Origin: JAIBJP01 sp035601195
GTDB taxonomy: Bacteria; Actinomycetota; Thermoleophilia; Gaiellales; Gaiellaceae
Assembly (NCBI GenBank): GCA_035601195.1
Contig: DATNOU010000064.1
Span: 1-34,910, forward strand
Length of the DNA: 34,910 bases
Direction: 5' to 3'
Position 1 is the first letter of the stretch, and the number at the start of each line of letters is the position of its first letter. The notes beneath the pieces were generated by a model. It ran no database searches and was not told where the DNA came from. It saw only the letters and a list, made by a program, of their open reading frames with translations. Made by a program: the position numbers and the translations under genes. Below, piece after piece: positions 23,656 to 30,386 of this stretch.

Positions 23656-25224
23656 ATGAGGGTTCTCTGTCTCGGCCTCGACGGGGCCGACTACGACCTC
23701 GTCCGGGATTTGCTCGCAGAGGGGAAACTGCCGACGCTGGACCGCCTTTCCCGCGAAGGCACCTTCGGGCCACTGCGCTCGACGATCCCGGCATTTACGC
23801 CCACGGCCTGGTCCTCGTTCCTCACTGGGCTGAACCCTGGCGGCCATGGAATCTTCAGCTTCTCCTCCAACCCCAACCGGGCCACCGGGCGCCTGGAGAG
23901 CGCGGCCAGCCGGGCTGGAGCGCCCCTCTGGCGGATGCTCGGCGCGGCCGGGCTCCGCTCGGCGTTCGTCACCGTCCCATTCACCCACCCACCCGAGCCG
24001 CTGCGGGGGCTGATGGTGACGGGATTCGGCGGTCCGCAGCGTCCAGAGATAGTGCCTGCGGCGGCACGTGCGGCCATCCTGAGCGCGCATCCGAATCTCC
24101 TGACGGCCCACCACCCGACCGGCTGGAGCGAGGACTTCGTAGCGTTCGCCGAGAAGCTCGTCGATCACGTCGGTCAGATCGCCGACGTCTGCCTCCTCGC
24201 GCTCGAGCTCGAGCCCGACCTCGGCCTCCTCTGCGTCGATTTCATGAGCTCCGACATCGCCGGGCACCTGGCATGGCATCGCCTCGACCCGACGCATCCC
24301 GCTCATTCGCCAGAGGACGCCGGCGACGAGCTCATCCAGGTATACGAGGCGATCGATCGCGCCTGCGGCGAGCTCGTGGAGCAGGCCCGGTGGCTCTGGG
24401 GCGAGGAGCCCACCGTGATGATCCTCTCGGATCACGGCATGAAGCCGACGCACTGGGTGTTTCGTGCCAACCGGTGGCTCGAGCAGGCCGGCTACCTCCG
24501 TTACCGGGCGGGTTCCGCGACGCCGGCGGCCGATGCGACCGAGGTCGACGAGCGCTTCCTGCTCACGCGGCGGCGCCAGCCACAAGCCGAGGAACCACCG
24601 TTCGCCGAGATCGACTTCGCGTCCACGAAGGCCTACTGCTTCGGTTACGGCGGCCAGATCTACCTTGGCGAGCTCACCCGCGCCGCCGAGGACACCGGGT
24701 TCGCGCGGGAGCTCGCCGACGCACTCTCGTCGATCCGTCATCCCGAGACGGACGCGCCCGCCTTCGAAGTGAGGACGAAAGAGGAGCTCTATCGGGGGGC
24801 CTTCTACGAGAAGGCGCCCGAGCTCGTCCTCCTCCCGTTCGACGAGCGCGTCCATGTCGAGTCGTCGCACCAGCAATGGCCCGCGGTGTTCGAGCGGCAC
24901 GAGCGCCTCCTCGTCCGCGGGTCCGGACACTTCTCGGGCCAGCACGCCCGCACGGGGATCCTCGCGGCGGCCGGTCCAGGCATCCGCACCGCCGACATGC
25001 CGGAGGGTGCCGACATCACGCGGCTTCCGGCAACGCTGCTCGCCCTGCTCGGTGTCGCGGCCGATCTGGATGGGGCGCCACTCGACGAGATTCTCGATCC
25101 GGTGATCACCTCGGAGCGCGTCCCGGTGGCCGTTGCGACCCGCGCGCCCATCCAGCGGCCGGTTTACTCGATGGAAGAGGAAGCGCGCATGATCGAACGC
25201 TTGCGCGACCTGGGCTACGAATAG
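23656..25224 (+). CDS. Alkaline-phosphatase-superfamily phosphodiesterase/nucleotide pyrophosphatase-like protein
   Basis: 522 residues. The type I phosphodiesterase fold is shown by metal ligand Asp9 in LCLGLDGAD, nucleophile Thr48 in IPAFTPTAWSSFLTG, CVDFMSSDIAGHLAW, ILSDHGM and the later SGHFSGQHARTG. These supply the Asp/His ligands of a two-zinc site. The C-terminal MEEEARMIERLRDLGYE is typical of this subgroup. It hydrolyses a phosphodiester or phosphomonoester; the substrate is unknown. No signal peptide is present, so it is probably cytoplasmic. The ATG follows a TACGTT -10 box by 9 nt without a Shine-Dalgarno sequence. A strong terminator lies directly after the stop. Confidence 0.92.
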   Translation: MRVLCLGLDGADYDLVRDLLAEGKLPTLDRLSREGTFGPLRSTIPAFTPTAWSSFLTGLNPGGHGIFSFSSNPNRATGRLESAASRAGAPLWRMLGAAGLRSAFVTVPFTHPPEPLRGLMVTGFGGPQRPEIVPAAARAAILSAHPNLLTAHHPTGWSEDFVAFAEKLVDHVGQIADVCLLALELEPDLGLLCVDFMSSDIAGHLAWHRLDPTHPAHSPEDAGDELIQVYEAIDRACGELVEQARWLWGEEPTVMILSDHGMKPTHWVFRANRWLEQAGYLRYRAGSATPAADATEVDERFLLTRRRQPQAEEPPFAEIDFASTKAYCFGYGGQIYLGELTRAAEDTGFARELADALSSIRHPETDAPAFEVRTKEELYRGAFYEKAPELVLLPFDERVHVESSHQQWPAVFERHERLLVRGSGHFSGQHARTGILAAAGPGIRTADMPEGADITRLPATLLALLGVAADLDGAPLDEILDPVITSERVPVAVATRAPIQRPVYSMEEEARMIERLRDLGYE

Positions 25225-25225
25225 C

Positions 25226-25253
25226 GAGAGGGCCGCTTTCAAGCGGCCCTCTC
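25226..25253. terminator. Strong bidirectional hairpin terminator
   Basis: GAGAGGGCCGCTT (25226-25238) and its exact complement (25241-25253) form a 13-bp stem with a 2-nt loop. It starts 2 nt past the phosphodiesterase stop and lies 23 nt past the end of the convergent Cys-rich gene. The T tract is weak on both strands, but the stem is very stable. Confidence 0.8.
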
Positions 25254-25275
25254 CTTCCTGCGTTTGGAGCTCGGC

Positions 25276-25746
25276 TCAGCAGCCGTACCCGTAGAAGTCG
25301 CAGAAGCCGCCCGGGCAACACGCAATCCCCGGCGGGCAGCACTGACCTCCATAGAACCCGACGCAGCAGGTCTCGTCCGGCTCGCAGCAGTCACCGTCGC
25401 ACGGACTGGCGTCTCCGTTGCACGTGCACTGGCACGTGTCCGGGTCGAACGTGGAGTTCGGCGGACAGGAGATGCACCGCCTGGTTCTCCTGCAGAAGTT
25501 CTGCCCGGTCCGGCACGCACACCTGCCGGTGGCCGGGTTGCAGAAGAAGTCGCAGCACTCGTAGTCCTGTCGACAGATGACGCCCACTCTGCGGCATCGG
25601 CCCGGGGCAATTGCCTTTGCCTGCCGAGCACCGACCAGCGAAAGCGCTCCGCCGGCGGCGGCGGCCAGGGTCAGCTTGAGAGCCTGGCGCCGTGAAACCG
25701 CCGTCGCGATGGCCTTGGAGAGCTCGTCGAACCTCTCGTCACTCAT
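25276..25746 (-). CDS. Tat-exported protein with 24 cysteines
   Basis: 156 residues. A twin-arginine signal is visible: SRRQALKL with Arg19-Arg20, a hydrophobic stretch, then a likely cleavage after AKA (43-45). The mature part of about 110 residues holds 24 cysteines, many in pairs (ECC, DCC, TCC, QCC, ACC), with Pro/Gly/Asp between them. The even count suits up to 12 disulfides or a metal-cluster-rich fold, and Tat export suggests folding or cofactor loading before export. No family is recognised. AGGAGG lies upstream of the ATG. It is 58 nt downstream of the tandem-redoxin gene and probably shares its transcript, which suggests a functional thiol-redox link. Confidence 0.85.
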   Translation of the reverse strand: MSDERFDELSKAIATAVSRRQALKLTLAAAAGGALSLVGARQAKAIAPGRCRRVGVICRQDYECCDFFCNPATGRCACRTGQNFCRRTRRCISCPPNSTFDPDTCQCTCNGDASPCDGDCCEPDETCCVGFYGGQCCPPGIACCPGGFCDFYGYGC

Positions 25747-25804
25747 GGAGCGACCCTCCTCGCTAGTCAGATCTCCTTCGCATGCAGCACGAAGGAGCCT
25801 CCGG

Positions 25805-26896
25805 TTAGGCCATACGCGCCTCCCTCCCGGCCGCGAGCGCCCCCTGGGCCAGGCTCAGGATCTCGGGCCCTCCTTTGGCCACCTCTCGTGCAATGAGACC
25901 CTCCTCATCGATCAGGAAGGCAACGGGAGTGGCGAAGATTCCGTACTCCTTGGACAGCCTCCAGCCGGACTGAACGATTAAGGGGAAGTCGATGGCGTAC
26001 GCTGCGGCCTTGCGGCGGTTCTCGTCGACGCTCCCACGCCCGACAAGAACGACCTCGAGTCTGTCGCCAGCCTGATCGTGGAGCCGGACAAGGTCGGGCA
26101 GAAGCGCGTCACAGGGACCGCAATCGGGATCGCTGAAAACGAGTAGGACCCGTCGGCCAAGGTAATCGTCGAGGGAGACGCTGCCACCTTTAATGTCGGG
26201 CAGCGCAAACGCCGGCGCCGGCGTGCCGGCCGGGAGGCCTTCGCGCTCGATCCGGCTCTCGGCCAGCGATCGCTCGCTCTGGAGGCGCCCGCGCTTGCCG
26301 GCGGCTTCGCGCGCGAGCCGAGGGACCTCGTCGGCCCCGAGTGCAAGCGGCTTCGCGACGCGTCCTTTCTCGTCGAGGAGGTAGGCGACCGGCGTCCCGA
26401 GGTGCGCGAAGGCTTGTACGGGTTCGCCCTCGTGCTGAAGCAGGATTGCGCAGTCGAGCCCGTGCTCCTCCGCGAAGCTTCGGTTCGTCTCGGCATCGCC
26501 GTAGCTGATCAGCACGAGCTCGGTCTTGTTCTTACGGAGATCACCCTGGAGCCGCGCCAGCTCCGGGGCGATCTGGTCGCAGAAACCGCAGCCGGTGTCC
26601 CAGTGGACGAGTAGCACCCGGTGGCCGCGGAAGTCCTCGAGAGCGACCAGCCTCCCATCCAGGTCGGAGAGCCGAAACGGTGGGGCGACAGTCGCAAGCG
26701 ACAGGCCTCGTTCTTGGCGCGGCGAACCGTTGGGCTCGACGCTTCCAGCGACCTCGGCCCCCGGTCCGAGCCGCTCCAGCGACTCGAGGCGCAGGAGGAG
26801 CCGGCCCTGCTGACGCATGATCTGAAAGAGAGCCCAGGCGAGGCCGAGGACGACAAACGTCAGGAGTCCCAGAAAAACCCACACGATGGCACCCAT
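25805..26896 (-). CDS. Membrane-anchored tandem thioredoxin-like (redoxin/TlpA/MauD-like) protein
   Basis: 363 residues. An N-terminal membrane helix (about 4-27) is followed by a short coiled coil and two complete thioredoxin-fold redoxin domains. Domain 1 has CGFC (Cys103, Cys106) and cis-Pro in GTPVAYLLD. Domain 2 has CGPC (Cys259, Cys262) and cis-Pro in ATPVAFLID. Both active sites face outside the cytoplasm. Domain 2 (LLVFSDPDCGPCDALLPDL) resembles MauD-type proteins that support maturation of Cys-rich partners. The downstream gene encodes a 24-Cys exported protein, a likely client. GGAGG lies 9 nt before the ATG, and the -10 box is TAGAGT at 26941-26946. Confidence 0.9.
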   Translation of the reverse strand: MGAIVWVFLGLLTFVVLGLAWALFQIMRQQGRLLLRLESLERLGPGAEVAGSVEPNGSPRQERGLSLATVAPPFRLSDLDGRLVALEDFRGHRVLLVHWDTGCGFCDQIAPELARLQGDLRKNKTELVLISYGDAETNRSFAEEHGLDCAILLQHEGEPVQAFAHLGTPVAYLLDEKGRVAKPLALGADEVPRLAREAAGKRGRLQSERSLAESRIEREGLPAGTPAPAFALPDIKGGSVSLDDYLGRRVLLVFSDPDCGPCDALLPDLVRLHDQAGDRLEVVLVGRGSVDENRRKAAAYAIDFPLIVQSGWRLSKEYGIFATPVAFLIDEEGLIAREVAKGGPEILSLAQGALAAGREARMA

Positions 26897-26940
26897 ACGT
26901 GCCAGCCTCCGGCCGAGGTCCGGGAGAAAAGTGCGGCTCG

Positions 26941-26946
26941 ACTCTA
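26941..26946 (-). promoter_or_regulatory. -10 box for the tandem-redoxin gene
   Basis: TAGAGT on the minus strand would start an RNA with a leader of roughly 35-40 nt that contains the GGAGG ribosome-binding site of the redoxin gene. Confidence 0.45.
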
Positions 26947-26981
26947 ACTCCCCCGCTGACGCTGGTCAACGAGCGAGCGGC

Positions 26982-26987
26982 TAGGTT
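26982..26987 (+). promoter_or_regulatory. -10 box for leaderless NIF3-like gene
   Basis: TAGGTT ends exactly 6 nt before the GTG at 26994. No Shine-Dalgarno sequence is present. Confidence 0.6.
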
Positions 26988-26993
26988 AGGGCC

Positions 26994-27737
26994 GTGGCTT
27001 CGCGGGACGAAATCGTCGCCTTCGCAGATGACTTCCTCGACACGGCCGCATACCCAGATTACGGCCCCATGGGCCTCCAGGTCGTAGGAGCGCCCGAGGT
27101 TCGCAAGATCGCCTGCGGCGTGTCGGCCTCGCGTGAGCTCTTCGAGCGGGCGGCCGAGGCCGGCGCGCAGATGGTCATCGTCCACCATGGTCTCTTCTGG
27201 GAGAAGGACACCCGCGTGGTCGGCGCCGTCATGCGGGGGCGCCTCGAGGCGCTCTTCTACGCAGACCTCTCGCTCGTGGCCTACCACCTGGCCCTCGACG
27301 CCCATCCGGAGATCGGCAACAACGCGCTCCTCGCCGACGCCCTGGGGGTCACGCGCGAGCGGCGGTTCACGGACTGGGGCTACGGCGGTCCCCTCGACGA
27401 GCCGATGCCGGTCAGCGAGTTCGCGACGCGCGTCCAGGAGAAGCTCGACCGCCCGCCCCTGGTCTTCTCCTACGGACCCGAGCAGATCGAGCGAGTCGCC
27501 GTCGTGACCGGAGGCGCCGCCGGTTTCGTCTCGGATGCCGCTGCGCAGGGATACGACTGCTTCGTCAGCGGCGAGGCGGACGAGCCGACCAAGCACGCCG
27601 CCAAGGAGGCCGCGATCCATTTCGTGGCCGGGGGCCACTATGCAACGGAGACGTTAGGCGTCCGCGCGCTCGCGGCCAAGCTGGCGGACGAGTTCGGCAT
27701 CGAGTGGGAGTTCCTCGACCTCCCGAATCCGGTCTAG
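26994..27737 (+). CDS. NIF3/YbgI family dinuclear-metal-centre protein
   Basis: 247 residues, within the bacterial range for the short form without the inserted PII-like domain. Family motifs are DYGPMGLQVVG, the metal-ligand stretch IVHHGLFW, LVAYHLALDAHPEIGNN, SGEADEPTKHAAKE and the late GGHYATETLGV. These supply the His/Asp/Glu ligands of the two-metal site. The family is often annotated as a GTP cyclohydrolase 1 type 2 homolog, but its biochemical role is unsettled. The GTG start is fixed by the -10 box 6 nt upstream. The last 84 nt overlap the convergent hydrolase gene. Confidence 0.93.
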   Translation: MASRDEIVAFADDFLDTAAYPDYGPMGLQVVGAPEVRKIACGVSASRELFERAAEAGAQMVIVHHGLFWEKDTRVVGAVMRGRLEALFYADLSLVAYHLALDAHPEIGNNALLADALGVTRERRFTDWGYGGPLDEPMPVSEFATRVQEKLDRPPLVFSYGPEQIERVAVVTGGAAGFVSDAAAQGYDCFVSGEADEPTKHAAKEAAIHFVAGGHYATETLGVRALAAKLADEFGIEWEFLDLPNPV

Positions 27738-28568
27738 GAAGTCCACCAAGATCTCGGCACACGCGTGAGGCTGCTCGCCGACGAGCAGATGGCCCGCCGC
27801 CGGCAGGGTCCGGATCGGAGCGCGGAGACGACGCGCATACTCGAAGCCGTCCACGAGCGGGACGAGCCGGTCACGGGATCCCCAGAGGAGCAAGACGGGG
27901 CAGCGCACATGATCGAGGTCCGACCGCGGGTCGTCTCTCAGGAGCGCGCGGCCCGCCGTGCCGACGTCCGTGTGCTGCGAAGGACCTTCCAGGAATCCGA
28001 GGACGCCCTCGGGTGCGAGCGCCGGCGGGTCGACAGCTCCCCAGAGTCCAAAGGGAAGCCAGCGCAGCCTCGGCCGCCGGGCGAACGTGCCGCGGAAGCG
28101 CGTCATGACCTGCGCTGGACGAAGGGCGCCTGTGACGGCGAGCCAGATCTCCGCACGCCTCGAGACCGAGACGATCCCGGCGGCCGCGACGAGAGCGAGC
28201 CCGATGACGCTCTTGGGCCGGGAGACGGCGAGGCGGAGGGCGATGACGCCTCCCATCGAGTAGCCGATGAGCGGCGCCGGGAACATGCCTTCGAGCTCGG
28301 CCAGTGCAGCGACGTGGTCGGCGTAGGCGGTCAGGTCGTCGGCGCGCTCGAGCGGCTCCGTCTTCCCGTGCCCGGGAAGGTCCGGGATGAGCACGCGATG
28401 ACGTCGAGCCAGGAGCGGCGCGAGCAGGGTGAAGTTGACAGCGGCCCCGCCGAGCCCGTGGACGACGACGAGCGGCGGGCCCTCGCCGCCGACGAAGTAA
28501 CGGGTGCGCACGCCGTCCACGTTTGTGACCCGCGGCTCGAACCCTCGGAGGAGCGTTGCTTCAGACAC
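27654..28568 (-). CDS. Alpha/beta hydrolase
   Basis: 304 residues from GTG. The fold is typical: oxyanion region VVVHGLGGAAVNF, IPDLPGHGKTEP, nucleophile Ser in GYSMGG, acid Asp in LLLWGSRDRLVP and His in LPAAGHLLVGEQP. It is an esterase, lipase or C-C hydrolase of unknown substrate; no signal peptide is seen. The C-terminal residues after VDFLDRIREVEE lie in the 84-nt tail overlap with the NIF3-like gene, beyond the usual end of the fold. The GTG is 6 nt after a TATTCA -10-like box that overlaps the promoter of the small-protein locus on the other strand. Confidence 0.92.
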   Translation of the reverse strand: MSEATLLRGFEPRVTNVDGVRTRYFVGGEGPPLVVVHGLGGAAVNFTLLAPLLARRHRVLIPDLPGHGKTEPLERADDLTAYADHVAALAELEGMFPAPLIGYSMGGVIALRLAVSRPKSVIGLALVAAAGIVSVSRRAEIWLAVTGALRPAQVMTRFRGTFARRPRLRWLPFGLWGAVDPPALAPEGVLGFLEGPSQHTDVGTAGRALLRDDPRSDLDHVRCPVLLLWGSRDRLVPLVDGFEYARRLRAPIRTLPAAGHLLVGEQPHACAEILVDFLDRIREVEELPLDAELVRQLGRERADA

Positions 28569-28574
28569 GTCGGA

Positions 28575-28584
28575 TGAATATTCT
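28575..28584. promoter_or_regulatory. Bidirectional -10 element around the palindrome GAATATTC
   Basis: Minus-strand TATTCA (28580-28575) ends 6 nt before the hydrolase GTG. Plus-strand TATTCT (28579-28584) ends 6 nt before an ATG at 28591. A TTGCTT at 28556-28561 lies 17 nt upstream of TATTCT and could be its -35 box. Confidence 0.6.
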
Positions 28585-28590
28585 GTCTAT

Positions 28591-28620
28591 ATGGACTTGG
28601 AAGGAGCGCGGAGCCTTTGA
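28591..28620 (+). CDS. Putative 9-residue leaderless leader peptide
   Basis: ATG to TGA encodes MDLEGARSL. The ATG lies exactly 6 nt after the TATTCT -10 box, the same spacing seen at several leaderless genes here, so transcription should begin at the codon. A strong intrinsic terminator follows 30 nt after the stop, then the ribosome-binding site of the 57-residue gene. The order promoter, short ORF, terminator, gene is that of an attenuation leader. No run of one amino acid reveals a sensed substrate. The peptide could be chance, the RNA being a terminated small RNA instead. Confidence 0.4.
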   Translation: MDLEGARSL

Positions 28621-28650
28621 GCGCCGCCGCCGAAATGGAAGGACGCGTCT

Positions 28651-28684
28651 AGCCCGCCTCGGTGCGCTGAAGGCGGGCTTTTTT
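28651..28684 (+). terminator. Intrinsic terminator, possible attenuator
   Basis: AGCCCGCC (28651-28658) pairs with GGCGGGCT (28672-28679), and a run of six T residues ends at 28684. It works in the plus direction only. Upstream on that strand there is just the short leader from 28591, and the ribosome-binding site of the next gene begins about 13 nt later, so it looks like an attenuator rather than the end of a gene. Confidence 0.85.
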
Positions 28685-28709
28685 GCGCCTTACCCCGAAA
28701 GGAGACGAT

Positions 28710-28883
28710 GTGGCAAATCACCTGACGCCAGAAGAGCTGTCGAAGGAGCTCGGAATCGAACGCGACGAGGTCATCCGCGTCTGCATCGAGGAAGCGATCC
28801 CGATCTACCAGGGCAAGATCGACAAGAGCCTTTTTCAGGCTCAGCTCGAGGCGTCGGAGACAAGCCGCGCGTCTGCCGCGTAG
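28710..28883 (+). CDS. 57-residue helix-turn-helix-like small protein
   Basis: It starts at GTG with AGGAG 5 nt upstream. The sequence LTPEELSKELGIERDEVIRVC has the spacing of a small helix-turn-helix, followed by IEEAIPIYQGKIDKSLFQAQL and an Ala/Ser-rich end. It is too short for a standard transcription factor and has no membrane segment. It may be a DNA- or protein-binding small regulator; the function is unknown. An ATG two bases upstream is out of frame. Its C-terminal 18 residues, SLFQAQLEASETSRASAA, are encoded again by the 25-codon ORF downstream. Expression is probably controlled by the preceding terminator. Confidence 0.8.
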   Translation: MANHLTPEELSKELGIERDEVIRVCIEEAIPIYQGKIDKSLFQAQLEASETSRASAA

Positions 28884-28900
28884 CCAGTAAGGAGGGGCTC

Positions 28901-28925
28901 GCGGGGGAACCATGGGTTCCCCCGC
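28901..28925. promoter_or_regulatory. Perfect hairpin with an ATG as its loop
   Basis: GCGGGGGAACC (28901-28911) and its exact complement (28915-28925) form an 11-bp GC-rich stem, with the 3-nt loop ATG at 28912-28914. No T tract follows. It may end or protect the 57-residue gene mRNA, or hide the start codon of the 25-codon ORF that begins in the loop. Confidence 0.75.
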
Positions 28926-28989
28926 GCCGAAGAGCCTCTTTCAGGCTCAGCTCGAGGCGTCGGAGACAAGCCGCGCGTCTGCGGCGTAG
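28912..28989 (+). CDS. 25-codon ORF repeating the C-terminus of the upstream small protein
   Basis: ATG to TAG encodes MGSPAPK followed by SLFQAQLEASETSRASAA, the last 18 being identical to the end of the 57-residue protein. The ATG is the loop of a perfect 11-bp hairpin. GGAGGGG at 28891-28897 lies 14 nt upstream, longer than usual. The reading frame and both coding mismatches are conservative, which hints at selection on the peptide, although two sites cannot prove it. The alternative is a pseudogene-like remnant of a tandem duplication in which the in-frame ATG is accidental. Confidence 0.4.
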   Translation: MGSPAPKSLFQAQLEASETSRASAA

Positions 28990-29002
28990 AAAGTAAGCCG
29001 CG

Positions 29003-29851
29003 CTAGCGGGCGGCTGCGCGCTTCCGGCCCGTGGACGCCTTCTTCTTCGGCTTCGCGGCCGCGGGCTTGCCTTTGTCCTTCTGAGCCTGCGCCACGCTCT
29101 GCTTGAGAGCGTCCATGAGATCGATCACGGGCGCCTCGGGTGCCGGCTCGGGGCGGGTGATCTCCTGGCCCGCCAGCTTGGCCTCCAGCATCGCTCGGAG
29201 CTCGTTGCGATATTCGTTCTTGTACTCCTCCGGATCGAAGTCGCCGACGAGGCTCTCGACGAGCTGCCGGGCCATGGCCAGCTCGGGATCCTTCACGTCG
29301 GTCTCTTCGACGGCCTCGTCGATCTCGGCGCGCGGGCGAATGTCTTCGGCGAAATAGAGAGTCTCGAGCACCAAAGACTCTCCGAGCGGCCGGATGAGGC
29401 ACAGGTTCTCCTTGCCCCAAAGGACGAACTTGCCGACGGCCGCCATCCCAGCGTCCTGCATCGCGCGGAGCAGGAGGACATAGGGGCGTCGTTGCGCCTC
29501 CGGCCCCGCCGGAGCGAGGTAGTAGGCGCGATCGAAGTAGATCGGGTCAACTTGGTCGACGGGCACGAAGCGGACGATGTCGACCGACTGGGAGCGCTGG
29601 AGTGCTACAGCCTCGAGGTCGGACTCCTCCACGAGCACGAACTGCCCCTTGGCGAACTCCCAGCCCTTGACGAGCTCGTCTGCCTCGACGTCTCGCTCGT
29701 GCACGGGGCAGTAGCGCTTCTGCTTGATCGGCGTTCCGCACTCACGGTGCAGCGTGCGGAAGGCCGTGTCCTTGCGCTGCTGCGCGACGGCCAGCCCGAT
29801 CGGGATGTTGACCAGGCCGAAGTTGATGGATCCGTTCCAGATAGTCCGCAT
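29003..29851 (-). CDS. ku: Bacterial Ku protein (non-homologous end joining)
   Basis: 282 residues, usual size. Ku forms a ring on DNA ends and recruits LigD. The family N-terminus MRTIWNGSINFGLVNIPIGL, the middle IYFDRAYYLAP and the region VLWGKENLCLIRPL are all present. The C-terminus is Lys/Ala-rich (KPAAAKPKKKASTGRKRAAAR), as in actinobacterial Ku forms that bind DNA beyond the ring. No LigD gene lies in the window. A TACTCT box at 29862-29867 ends 10 nt before the ATG and could be the -10 of a leaderless transcript. Confidence 0.96.
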   Translation of the reverse strand: MRTIWNGSINFGLVNIPIGLAVAQQRKDTAFRTLHRECGTPIKQKRYCPVHERDVEADELVKGWEFAKGQFVLVEESDLEAVALQRSQSVDIVRFVPVDQVDPIYFDRAYYLAPAGPEAQRRPYVLLLRAMQDAGMAAVGKFVLWGKENLCLIRPLGESLVLETLYFAEDIRPRAEIDEAVEETDVKDPELAMARQLVESLVGDFDPEEYKNEYRNELRAMLEAKLAGQEITRPEPAPEAPVIDLMDALKQSVAQAQKDKGKPAAAKPKKKASTGRKRAAAR

Positions 29852-29969
29852 AGGCTGCTAAAGAGTAGCTGAAGACCGCATAGTTTCTGGCTTTGCGCCC
29901 GAACCCCTTTGTCAGTTTGAAGCGTTAAGACATTAGGTACTCGATTGGGTATGGAGGGGTTGCGTTTTG

Positions 29970-30380
29970 ATGAGGGAGGCTTCGCACGTCGATCTGAGGC
30001 TCGATGGCCGGCCGACGGCCACGCGGGAGCTTCGCGCGGCCGTGGAGCGAGTCGCGGAGGAGTGCGGGCTCGACCCGGGCGAGCGTTTCGACCTCAAGCT
30101 CGCAGCCACCGAAGCGGTCACGAATGCGCTCAAGGGGTCGCCTGAGGGTCACACGGTCGAAGTCACAGTGGCCGGGAACGAAGACGCCGTGGACGTCGAG
30201 GTCGTCGACCAAGGGACGTTTTCCCCCGTTCGGCCGGCACTGCATCGGGGCCCAGATTCCGAGAGTGGCCGCGGGATCCCGATCATCCTCGCTCTCGTCG
30301 ACGAGGTGGAGTTCGCCCAGACCAGCAGGGGTACCCGCGTCCGGATGAGCAAGCGGGCCGCGGGGCCCAACTTCGGCTAA
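29970..30380 (+). CDS. RsbW-like anti-sigma factor / serine kinase (HATPase_c)
   Basis: 136 residues. The GHKL ATPase boxes of the anti-sigma family are visible: N box LAATEAVTNAL, G1 box VEVVDQG and G2 box GRGIPIILALVD. Such proteins bind a sigma factor or phosphorylate an anti-anti-sigma protein. No STAS partner or sigma factor is encoded nearby, so its partner is elsewhere. The ATG at 29970 directly follows an in-frame TTG at 29967; GGAGGGG lies 11 nt upstream of the ATG. The gene ends 6 nt before the convergent NlpC/P60 gene. Confidence 0.9.
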   Translation: MREASHVDLRLDGRPTATRELRAAVERVAEECGLDPGERFDLKLAATEAVTNALKGSPEGHTVEVTVAGNEDAVDVEVVDQGTFSPVRPALHRGPDSESGRGIPIILALVDEVEFAQTSRGTRVRMSKRAAGPNFG

Positions 30381-30386
30381 CGAGCT

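Larger units (their letters stand above)
28824..28997 (+). repeat. 68-bp direct repeat, two copies 106 bp apart
   Basis: Positions 28824-28891 and 28930-28997 align without gaps with four mismatches. The unit covers the last codons of the 57-residue gene, its stop and the following bases. Both mismatches inside the coding part are synonymous (CTT/CTC and GCC/GCG); the other two are just past the stop. Confidence 0.92.

Noticed and set aside
21686..23659. Plus-strand open frame of 657 codons over the CtaG-like operon and tRNA
   Set aside because: It has low-complexity Arg/Glu/Gly composition, crosses a tRNA gene and lies opposite three clear membrane-protein genes.
23535..25580. Plus-strand open frame of 681 codons over the phosphodiesterase
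   Set aside because: It is an Arg/Pro-rich out-of-frame shadow; the phosphodiesterase frame has all metal-site motifs.
25276..26896. Redoxin plus Cys-rich gene as part of a methylamine dehydrogenase (mau) cluster
   Set aside because: No MauA, MauB, MauE or MauG sequence is present, and the Cys-rich protein lacks MauA-like sequence; only the redoxin resembles MauD.
28574..28620. Alternative leader frame with two Trp codons (IWTW), suggesting trp-type attenuation
   Set aside because: Its ATG lies upstream of the predicted transcription start, the frame does not stop before the terminator, and no tryptophan gene follows.
28901..28925. Hairpin considered as an ordinary terminator of the 57-residue gene
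   Set aside because: It has no T tract and lies between two copies of a repeat with an in-frame ATG as its loop, so I left its role open.
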